Assembly (NCBI GenBank): GCA_033439295.1
Contig: JAVTLE010000014.1
Coordinates: 4,340,001 to 4,404,000 of the forward strand
From: Deuterostichococcus epilithicus
Lineage: Eukaryota; Chlorophyta; Trebouxiophyceae; Prasiolales; Stichococcaceae
Length of the DNA stretch: 64,000 bases
Direction of reading: 5' to 3'
In this document: piece after piece, positions 35,421 through 45,600 of the stretch
Position numbering within the stretch: the first letter of the stretch is position 1
Layout of the letters: every line of letters begins with the position of its first letter
The notes under the pieces: model-generated
What the model saw: only the letters and a program-made list of their open reading frames with translations
Databases searched by the model: none
Told to the model about the DNA's origin: nothing
Translations under genes and position numbers: made by a program

Positions 35421-37850
35421 TCAGCCGCGGGCTGCCACAAGCGCAGGCGCGCGCTGCTGAAGGGACCGGAGCGCTAGGACAGCGGCCTCGTTGGCGGACA
35501 CGCCCGTCGCCCGGATGCGTGTGAACTCCATCAGCAATGCCGCCTGGAAGGCCGCCTGCAGAGAACCGAGTGGCTTCAGTTTGCAAGTAGCGCAACCCCT
35601 TGTTGCGGCTTCGCTTGTCATGTTGGTGCAACCGAACCCAGCCACATCCGGTGCCTGGGTCTGCTGATGAGGCAATCAGTCACACGACTGTACTAGGCCA
35701 GCAGCGCCGGCTCTGACAGCTCAGGAGGAGAATGCAGCGCGGTTCGACAAGCCCACCTGGGCCTGGTTGGGAGGTGCAGCAGCGCCCGACGCTGCGCCAG
35801 ACGCCTGTGCGGCGTCCACCGCCGCCTGACCCGCCCGAGCCGAGACTGGCGCCTCAAGCGACGGCGGCGCGCCGCCCTGGCCGGNNGCCGGCNNCCGGCC
35901 AGGGCCGTCTCGAAGCGCAGCGCCGCCCGCACCGTCTGCGGCGCCTCACCCGGCTGCTGTCGCCGCCCGGCGCCGCCNCCCGCGGCCGACGCAACCGCTG
36001 CCTGCGGCGACACTAGCGACAGGCCGGCGTCGGCGGCCGTCACGCTGGGGCTGGCGCTCGCAGGCGGCGGGCGGTCCCCGGGTGCCGCCTTGTGCGGCGT
36101 CGGCGGCAGCGCCGGCGTCGCGGCCGCCGAGGGTGTCGCCGCCGTTGGTGGCGCACTCGCGGGCGGAGAGCGGGAGGCTGCCGCGGTGGCGGCGGCGGCT
36201 GCGGCGGCTGCGGCTGCCGGGTCTGCGACGGCAGGTGGCGCCGGCGTGACATCCTGCAGCGCCTCAGGTTGCGGGTGCTGCCGCGTGACCGCGTGCTGCA
36301 CCGGAAGAACCGGACCGGGTTGCACAGAGGGCCAAGACGATTTCACTTAAAAAGAACCCTGGTGCGGGGTCACTCTTCTCGCGGCAGTCCTTCGCAGGCA
36401 CAACCCTACTGCTGTACATGCGACGGCCTGCGAGCGCGTCGCATGCTGCCCCAGCGCGCTGGTGCCATGGCCTGCTCGCTGGAAGTTTCCCAGCACCCCC
36501 AGCAGCTCTGGCGGCAGGCGTCAGCACCTGCTGTGCTCTGCCAAAAAGCGAGGTCCGCTGACACGACCAGAAGGACAGCAGGAGCCGCAACAGTCTCAGC
36601 ACCACACCTGATGCTGCGCCGGCGTGTTGATGCCCATAGCCTGCTCCCGGCTGGCCATGAGCGGCGCGATGGACTGCCCGAAGGGCGTCGCCAGCACCTC
36701 CGCCGGCAGGCTGGTGATGTGCGCCGGGATCCCGGCGCTGGTCAGGAACGTGGCAAACTCGTCGCTGAAGTTGTTGCACTGCAAGGGGCAGCAGAGAGCT
36801 GCTGGGTCATGACGGATGGAGGTCGGAACAGTCTCGGATTGAGCAATCACAGTTTCTCCCGATGTGACAAGGCACGATTGCACGTGCTGAGGGTGCTCAA
36901 TGCCCTCGAGGGTGGTCATGCCAATGTATTGTGCCAAACGAATGTGCAGCCAGTGAGCGCTGCATGTCCGAACAATCAAGAAAATATAAGGCAGATGCCG
37001 TGTTGTGACAGGGGGGCAGTGGCAGAGTGCCATAGTGAGCACACAGCGGACAGGGTGGCTGAGCAAGCGCACGTTGTGGTGGAAAAGGTTGTACGCCTCC
37101 GGGCTGAAGCGCTCACTGATGTCCACCAGGAACTGCTGTCTCGTCTCCTTGTCAAGGTACGTCATCCTGTGCGACAGCACAGAGACCAGAATTCGTCGCC
37201 GTGCTTGACTCCTGCGAAACTGCTTGCGATGCCCATGCAAATTATCCATGCCAGCGTACACACACGCCACGTTTGCCTTGAAAACACCTTGCCATGCGCC
37301 GCCCAAGCCGGGGCTTAGCATCACTTGCAGCAGAACAGCTGCGGCTCACCCGAGGTCCAGAATCTGGATCGGTCGGCCGTATGGGGTGTGCAAAGGAACG
37401 GCTTCCTGAATGCCGCCGCCGTAAAAGTGCTCGACGCCGCCGACAACCACCGCCGTGTGATATATCGCCTCAATCTGCACGCCATGACAGTTGAAGATGC
37501 TGCTGAAATGAGAAACGTTGCTGTCCACTTCCCTGTGGCTCGCGAGTCAGCTGTGCATATGCAGAAGCCTGCACCGCTGTGTGCAGAACCACGCTGGACC
37601 ACGAAGTGCAGCAGGGTGCTGCAACCAGGTTTACGGACCCGTTTGCCGAGCAGCATCGGCGACAGCTGCGCAGCCAGGCCATTGCTGCACGACATCAGAT
37701 AAAGCACACCTCAGTTTGGGGTCTGCACCAACCACAAAACATGCACAGCACGTGACGCGCAGGTGCTCACCCCCGCCGTTTCAACATCCTGTTTCTGCAT
37801 CACCTGAGGTCGTAGACATACAGCTGCACTCTCTCGCCTTCGTCCGCCAT
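35421..37850 (-). CDS. DESI1: PPPDE deSUMOylating isopeptidase (DeSI-1 type) with long C-terminal extension
   Basis: Papain-fold cysteine peptidase of the PPPDE family, which removes SUMO or ubiquitin from proteins. Exons (minus): 37850-37804, 37684-37639, 37474-37350, 37166-37073, 36778-36608, about 36260-35752, and a last exon ending at 35421. The start is MADEGERVQLYVYDL, continuing SNGLAAQLSPMLLGKR. The catalytic His is in IEAIYHTAVVVGGVEHFYGG and the catalytic Cys in HHNCNNFSDEFATFL; an intron falls exactly between the Asn and Cys codons. TPYGRPIQILDLG and SERFSPEAYNLFHHN are also characteristic. After the catalytic domain (about 160 residues) comes an Ala/Pro-rich stretch and a predicted helical end (LQAAFQAALLMEFTRIRATG, LRSLQQRAPALVAARG) not found in small animal DeSI-1. 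N bases near 35885-35980 make part of the extension uncertain. Confidence 0.9.
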
Positions 37851-38974
37851 AGTTGCAACAGCCAGGCGCACAGTCGCAACAAGCCAATGGTCCGAAGCGA
37901 CGCAGGGACTGCTGACACGGGCAGATATCCTGTATGGCGCAATGTTCAACAAGGGCTTGCAGATGTCATCAACAGTTGCACTGAGGGAGCTATGTGAAAA
38001 GAAGCTTCTCCTGTAACTGGCAACACTGCAGACGTGCTGTGCATTATTTGCGAGGGCGGACACAGCTTCACGGGGGATTGAGCAATCCCCCTGTCGTTCG
38101 CCTCGAGCCCCTTGCCCGCCACAGCTTATCTTGCCCTGCCTTTGTGAGGCACCTGCGGGCCACAGATCGGCACACTGCACGCGTCCTTGTTCGCAACCCA
38201 TACATTAGTTCACGACACGATGTCTGCCCAGGTGCGCCTGCCTGCAGCGGCCCATGCTTTGCTGTGCGGCTGCTACGGCGCGTGTCGTGGCGGGTCGACC
38301 TGACCCAGATGCTATGCTTGTGCGCAGACGTGTTACCGCACCGCCCCGATGGCGTCCGCAGCGGGCCTGCAGCGGCCGGCACCAGCAAAGGTGCATCTTT
38401 TGCCTGGACTTGCAAACCCTGTTGCACCACTTGATTGAGGCCACACGCCCCAGGCTTGCAACTTACGTCGGCCGAAGCGGCCCTGGCACTGTGCAGAGCT
38501 CGCCGATACGACGGAGGCTTTCCGTTTGCCTCCGTCCGGCGATAGAGCTGGAAGTCTGGTCCTGGGATGACAAAGATGATCCAACCCTGTTACACCCAAT
38601 GACATGCGCGCTCGATTCAAAAGATGCTGCGCATGCGATCGCTGGACTGCAAGGCAACGGTTCAGATTCAGCTGCCCGCTCCCCGGGCAGGCAGTGTGTG
38701 AACGTTTTGTCTGCAGCGGCAGCCGCGGCAAGCAGCATGCATGACTGCCCATAGCCGCTGCAGCGTCCTGATCGCAAGCTATCGCCATCTAGTGGTACTT
38801 ACTGCCTTTCAAGCAGGTTAGCAGGGATCCAGAAGCTTGGCGCAGCATTGCACTTCTGGGCATGTGCCAGCATGCGGGAGTGAGGTTATTGGCTGGCTAA
38901 CAATACTTCGCTTTTCTCGTTCAGGCAGAACTCGACGCGGTAATCATTTACGCACGTAATTTTTCTGCGTGCAG
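37851..38974. other. Divergent region between DeSI and FNR genes; should contain the FNR first exon
   Basis: About 1.1 kb. The first visible FNR exon opens at a splice acceptor (38971-38974, GCAG), so at least one 5' exon with the start codon lies here or further upstream. One candidate is an ATG near 38738 followed by MTAHSRCSVLIASYRHLV and a GT donor, but this is speculative. Nothing else coding is recognised. Confidence 0.4.
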
Positions 38975-41671
38975 CACTTTGCGGCGGGCACGCCGCTGCG
39001 CGCTGCGAGGCTGCAGGCGGTGCGATCGCAGCGGCACGCGGCACGCGCGGCTGCCGCCACCGAGACCCTCCAGCGGCAGAAGGTACCGACGGAGCTAGAG
39101 GACGGCGACCTGCCGCTCAACACCTTCAGCCCCAAGAAGCCGTTCAAGGGCAAGGTGGTGTCGGTTGAGAAGATCACTGGGCCTAAGGCGACCGGCGAGA
39201 CGTGCAACATCGTCATCGAGACCAACGGCGACATCCCCTACTGGGAGGGGCAGTCCTACGGTGTCGTCCCCCCGGTGCGTGCCTCACTCCACATCAGCAT
39301 GGCACGGCGGGCGAAGCGCAGCACGTGCGGCCCAGTCATCCTGCAGGGGTTCCACAGCGGGCGGTGACTCACTGGCAACTGCGCTTCCATGTGCCTCCTC
39401 GCCCAACCGCAGGGCACCAAGGTCAACAGCCGCGGCAAGGAGATGCCGCACGGCACCCGCCTCTACTCCATCGCCGCCAGCCGCTACGGCGACAAGTTTG
39501 ACGGCAAGACCACGACGCTGTGCGTGCGCCGCGCCACATACTGGGACCCGGAGAAGGTGAGCCCCACTTCGAGTGTCGTGAGCGACGCACAGCATTCCTC
39601 TATAGTTGGTAAAACAAAACCTCCTGGACTAGATGGAGCTGCCAGTGGTCCCACGCTCTGGTCCAGAATCTCGACGCCCACAGACGTCCTTGCAGCGCCT
39701 TGGCAAGCATCTTCACAATGATGCCTGGGCGCTCACGTGCATCTTGCACCGTGCAACAGAACGCCGAGGACCCCGAGAAGAAGGGCATCTGCTCGAACTT
39801 CCTGTGTGACGCCAAGCCCGGCGACGAGGTCACCATGACCGGTGCGCCCCGCATCGGCCCTCGCGCCCTTCCCTGTCTGCCGGCTGCCAGCTGCCTCATC
39901 CCCGGGAGCACGACTGAGAGCACAACTCTCAGAGGCACCACGACGGCATCGGCACCTGCCGAGCCCTGGCGGCTGCTGGGCAGACGCTCTCAATGCAGCG
40001 CGGTGCGGCTCTCGATGCTGGTGGGCCTTGGCCGGTCATCTTGAGTTGCGAAGCCGAGCAGACCCTGACCTTTCCCATCTCGGCTCCCCCGCGCAGGCCC
40101 CACCGGCAAGGTGCTGCTGATGCCGGAGGACCCCAACGCGGTGTACATCATGGTGGCCACCGGCACAGGCATCGCGCCGTACCGCTCCTTCTGGCGGCGG
40201 CAGTTTCTGGAGGACGTGCCCAACTACAAGTGCGCAGGCGCTTTGCATCCTGGCTGCCAGGGTGCAGCTTGCCCATTTGGCTGCAGCACTCCAGGACAGA
40301 CACAGGGGACCCGCCGCAGCACGCTGGCACGGTCCAGGCAGCAGGTCGCAGGCTCTCCTGGAGCTCACTTCAGCGATCTGTATGCGCATCCGAAGCTGCC
40401 GGTGTTGCTCAGGCAGCGCCTGTTCTGCGCCGCAGGTTCACGGGCCTCTCGTGGCTGTTCATGGGCGCCGCCAACTCGGACGCAAAGCTGTACGACGACG
40501 AGATCCAGGCGATTGCCAAGGCGTACCCCGACCAGTTCCGCGTTGACTATGCGCTGTCGCGAGAGCAGAAGAACAAGTCCGGCGGTGAGCCAAAACCCTA
40601 AACTTGACCTTCCTCGGACACTCCATGCGCACTGATTTTGCTGAGATGGTGATGCGAACAGCCGTCTGGTCAGGCGGTGAGATTCTGCCTCCTGGACATG
40701 TGCGAGGCATGGCGGCCCGTCACCCTTGGCGGCGTATGCTGCGTATGACTCCTTGCCAAACCCTTGTGACTCAAGATGCAAACTGTCATTGCCTTGCATG
40801 TGCAGGTAAGATGTACATCCAGGACAAGGTCGAGGAGTACGCCGACGAGGTGTTCGACCTGTTGGTGCGCATTCTTCACCCTGATTCCTCTCCAAGGAGG
40901 CCCCTCGCTGAGTGCGGGCCAGCATGCGCGCCGCAGCCATGCCATATTTCCGGCTGTGTGTCGCCCATATCCTGTTGCTGTTGCTGCTGCTGTTCATGGG
41001 GTCGAGCATGCGATTGCACCGCCGTTGACCCCAACAGCGGCACCCTGAGCAGCAGTTCCCTGCCCCTGAACCTCCTCTCCCGCCTGCAGGACAATGGCGC
41101 ACACATCTTCTTCTGCGGGCTCAAGGGCATGATGCCCGGCATCCAGGACATGCTCCAGCGGGTGGCCAAGGTGCGCCCTGAAATGCTGAATCCTTTGACG
41201 AAACCGCCGCCTGCTGAGAACCGTGGATTGGCCGGTGCACGTTCGTAGGCTCGTGCCTTCGCCTACGCCCTGGGTGCCAAACCGCCGGGTTGCAGCAATG
41301 GCCGGGATGCAGCATGCTCAATGTCACCAGTGCATGCCCTGACGACCTGCTTCCTGCTGCCGCTGCTGCAGGACAAGGGCCTGGAGTGGGAGGACTTCTT
41401 CGAGAAGGTGTGGAATTAATAGCTATCAGCGGCACATGGCACAGCTGTTGCATGGCGCAGCTGTTGCATGGCGCACCTTCAGAAAGGCAGTCCGCTGCAC
41501 ATGCGCCCCCAAGCGCATCTCCCTGCCACCTGCTGTCCTAGCTGCCTGCTCTGTCTCCTGAGATGGGCCTGGCCCTACTGACTTTGTGACCATGCGAGGC
41601 TGATGTGTGCTGTGCTGTTCTGTTGCCTGCAGCTGAAGAAGAACGGTCAGTGGCATGTGGAGGTGTACTAG
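38975..41671 (+). CDS. petH: Chloroplast ferredoxin-NADP+ reductase (first exon not located)
   Basis: FAD enzyme that passes electrons from photosystem I-reduced ferredoxin to NADP+ in the chloroplast. Exons: 38975-39274, 39413-39556, 39760-39841, 40096-40229, 40435-40584, 40806-40864, 41090-41170, 41372-41407 and 41633-41671, all in frame. The first holds the end of an Arg/Ala-rich transit peptide and then [22 protein letters not shown] site: RLYSIAAS and [11 protein letters not shown], then GICSNFL. NADP site: [58 protein letters not shown]. The C-terminus [11 protein letters not shown] with terminal Tyr is conserved in chloroplast FNRs. Sequence and order closely follow Chlamydomonas FNR. 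The first GTG before 38975 is not a credible start. Whether this is the photosynthetic or a root-type isoform cannot be decided here. Confidence 0.95.
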
Positions 41672-42688
41672 GCAGCCCGTGTGGCCCTAGGATTTACCAA
41701 CATGAATGGTGGAAACAGCGGCGGCCACGTGCGGGAGGCCGTCGCGACGCAGCGTGGGCCGCGGCAGCGGTTTGCGCTGCAGCTTGCAGCAGCGGCGGCG
41801 GCGGGCGGCGGCAGCAGCAGCAGCAGCCTGCTCCGGTGTCACAAAGGATAGCGACTGAGCCAGTACGCAGAGCTTCTGCGACGCGTGCCGGTCGACGAGC
41901 GGGCATGACCTGCGTCGCACCAGCGGCGCGCGCATGGGTTCAAAACGCAGATTGCGTGTATGCGCATTGGTAGCGTTCATCCGTCCTATTTGATATTCGT
42001 GGTTCAGCCTGTGAGCAACCTCGGCAGTGACACAGTGACATTACATACACAGGCACTTGATAATGCAACCATATTACCAGGCAGTCAACTCTTCTGAGGG
42101 CAGAAGGTTCCAATCGTTGCTGCCGCAATTCGTTGACGCCTCGCAGTGAAGCAACCACAATCTGCGCTTCGCGACTTCAGGGTCTCCGCCTGCTACGAGC
42201 TCGTACTGTGACCAGGCACGGGGGCCATGGCAAGCACAGAATTGTGCTGTCTACCAATACGAGTGGCCCTGACGCAAACCACAAGCCCAAGTCAGGGATC
42301 TAGAAAACAGCCTTGTGAGCTCTCAAGCTCCGATCTTATGCAGGACCTGGGTTTATCTGCACGGTGAGAGAGGAAATCATGAATGGGCCACTATGCCCAA
42401 TCGCAACTTGGCGAGCTTACCTCCCTCGCTTGCAGCAGGCCTACTCGTATCGCATGCAAAGCGTGTCAAGAAGATGTGTTTTGTGCGAAACCGTTTTGCG
42501 GGTGAAGGACTGAGGCAACCAGTCGCACTTTTTGACTTAATGCCAAGCACACATACCTGTTGCTGACTTCGCAGGCTGGCTCCCTTCAGCGCGTGATGGG
42601 AGCGCGCTGGCATTGAGGCAGCATTCTGCAGAGCTGCAGACCCACTCACCGTGCATGAGGCCTGGAACGACCAGTTGACCTGCCGCAC
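41672..42688. other. Intergenic region between FNR and the SET-domain gene
   Basis: About 1 kb including the FNR 3' UTR and the SET gene's promoter and 5' UTR. The stretch 41700-41880 is GC-rich with CAG-like runs; 41950-42560 is AT-richer. No coding exon is recognised. Confidence 0.45.
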
Positions 42689-45600
42689 ATGGACCCTGCC
42701 GCGAATCAGGGGGCCGGCAGTGGCAGCGGCACACCAGCTGCACAGATCCGCCGGGAGCCGCAGCAGCCCTCGGAGAACGGCAACGGCCACCTGCAGGTCG
42801 AGCGCCCACGGCCTGGCACAGCGCAGCGGCCATGGCAGGCCGCCCGCCCAGCAGACGCCAGCGCTCGCCGACACAGCAGCCACCATGGCAGCGACGATCG
42901 CAGGGCGCCGCCAGGCTCGGCTCGCCGGCCCTGGAGCGATGCAAAAGGCCAGGACGAGGCAGATACGCGGGACGACCGCAGCAGGCGCCACAGTGAGGGC
43001 TACAGCTGCCAGTTTGGCGACGACGTATATCCTGCTGGGGATGGCCGGTCGCACAGCCGTGAAGCCGGCCGGCGGGAGCGGCCGCCAGCCCGCAGGCCCG
43101 CCTCAGCAGAGCAGCCTCGGCCCTCGGCGGAGCCAGATGCTGCGCAGCCCCGCCAGCGTCCCGGCAGCAACAATGACTTGCACCGCAGCGGCAACGGTGC
43201 GCAGCCACAGCGGCCCATGTCTGCATCAGCCGGCGAGCGACGGCAGGCGAACGGCGTCAGCATGGCAGATCGCCCCAATCGCCCCAGAGACTGTGGCAGG
43301 TCAGGGGAGCGCGGTGCTAATGGCAGGCAGCGCTCGGCCTCCAATGACCGCGGCTGGCCGCCGGGTTCTCGGCTCCAAGCCGGCTGCGAGTGGCGGCGGC
43401 GTGACAGCCGACACGAAGGCCGCCACGCCGACGGCAGCCGCCCCGACAGTGGCCGGGACCGCAGGGCAAGTGATAGTCGTTCCGGGCAGCACGGCGATGG
43501 CCGCGATGAGCGGCGGGACGGCCGTGAGGACCGCCGCGTCCGCGAGCCGCCTGAGCGGCGCCCGCGGCGCCAGCGTCTGGACTCCCCGCGCAGCGAGCCC
43601 AGCCGCGAGCGCGACGCAGGTGGCAAGCGTCAGCACAACAGCGCCGCCCGTGCCCCTGCAGACCCCTTCCCCGCCGGCATGTCGCCCCCGCCGCCACCGC
43701 TCCAAAGGCACGGCGACCGCGCCGGCCGGGACAGAGAGCGGCCTAGCAGCCGCTGGCACCAGGAGCTGGGTGGTTCATGCACCGCAGACGGTCGCGGTGA
43801 CGGCCGGCCGGATGACGGCCGGCGTGCGCCGGCGGCGGGCAGCAGACCGGCAGAAAAGTGCAAGCAGCCGGACAGCAGGAGCACGTCACCTGTCGGCGAC
43901 CGCGGCCCGCCGCAGCAGCTGCCGCCACGCCTCAGCAGGCGGCCGGTGGGCGCACCGGCGAGCGCATCGGCGGCGCCGAACCCCGCCGTAGACAACCTGT
44001 GCCACAAATGTGGCCGCACGGGGCACTGGAGCCGCTTCTGCCCCAGCGCCGCGGTGCTGCGGGCTGGCGCCAGCACCGATGACAGCACCAGCACAAGCGG
44101 CACCAGTTCTGCAGACTCTGGCAGCCCGCCGGCGCGTGGCCCGCCGCCACGACGCAGGAGCAGTGCCGGGAAGGCGCCTCCGGGTGCCGCCGCCCCCAGG
44201 CTGCCATCGATAACGGTCGCATCCTGTGCCGCGGGCTCTCACGCTCCGCCCAGCAGCATGGCGGCGCCTCAGCAGCGTGCGGCGCCTGCTAGACGGCCCC
44301 AGCCGCCAGCGCCGGCGGCAGACCGTGCGGGGAAGCCGGAAAGCCAGCCACAGCCCCAGCCTGCCATCTCGCAGCCGCCGACGCCGCAGGGGGCGGTGCC
44401 ACAGGCGCCGCTGGCACACAGCCGTCTGGCCTCGGGTGCATGGCCCGCCCCAGGTACCACAGCCCCGCCTGCAGCCCCGGATACTGCTCAGGTGCTGCCG
44501 CCGCAGCCGCGGCAGGCGCCGGCGGCGCCGTCGGCCGCGCCGCNGCCGCGGCCGCCGCCGCGCCCGCCGGCCGCCAATGCACATCCCGCAGGGCAGCTGC
44601 GCCCGTCGGCCGGCGCGCGGCCCGGCGCAGAACCGCCTCCTTGGGACCGCACGTCGGCTCCCTGGCTGCGGCCATCCGCAGCGGATCCGCCGACAGCGGC
44701 GCCGCCGGGCGCGCCTTGGGCCACCCCGCGCCCCCCGGTGCAGCCACACCAGGAAAAAATCGCTCAGCAAGGACCGTCAGCGGCGGTCCAGCAGCACAGC
44801 CTGGGCGGCCCATCGCCCCAGCAGCGCAGCACCGGCAGCATCACACCCTGGCAGTCCAGCTCTGGCAGGCTGCCGGATGCCGCCGGGCTGCCGCCAGGGC
44901 TTCAGCAGGGCCTTCCGAAGGCCAGCTTCGGCGGTCCATCTGCTGTCACAGCAGCAACAGCAACGGCAACGGCAGCGGCGGTGGAGGCGCCAGCGGTGGA
45001 ACCTAGTGTCTCCGCCCACACCGCGCCAGAGGCGGAGTCCGGGACCCTGGCGCCGCCCAACTCTCCTGCGCAGGGAAATGCACGCCAGCCTCCTGAAGGG
45101 GGCGCCACCAAGCCCAGCGGGAGCGCGTCTCAGCCGGCGGCTGCGCCTGCTTCCGCCTCGCCCCCGGCCGCGCCAAGCGGCTCGCCGGCGGTGGCGGCTG
45201 CCCCAGCTGGATCTCTGCCGGCGGCATCGCCGGCCAAGCAGCAGGCGGCCCCTGCGGCGGCTGCGCCGTCTGCGGCCCCCCTTGGGGGCGACACCGAGGT
45301 GGGGCTTGGGCTTATGCTGATCTCGAATACTGAGTCCTTTCCTGCTGCGCTTTCCATCTTTCAGAGCCTTCCTAACCAGCACTTCAATTGGATGTCTCTC
45401 AACTGCGGGACACAGGACCCGCTGGGCGCAGATGGCGACTTGGACATGCACTTCGTAAGGTTTTGCAGGTCGTGTTCTGAAGTCGATTCCAAGCTCCGAA
45501 CCAAACCCCATTCCCGAGTGCCACAGGACCCGCTGGGTGCGGATGACGACATGGACATGGACGCCGCTGCGGGTTTAGGGTTTGGTGACGCGGCGGCGGC

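Noticed and set aside
38254-38754. Plus-strand open frame of 166 codons upstream of FNR
   Set aside because: Composition is not protein-like, no motif is visible, and the opposite strand is equally open, as is common in GC-rich DNA.
38969-38977. GTG at 38969 as the FNR start codon
   Set aside because: Nuclear genes do not normally start at GTG, and the bases before 38975 form a splice acceptor (TGCGTGCAG); the real start is in an upstream exon.
43996-44040. The CCHC zinc knuckle as a sign of a retroelement gag gene
   Set aside because: No protease, reverse transcriptase, integrase or terminal repeats lie nearby, and the exon joins in phase to GYF and SET exons, so a host gene is the better explanation.
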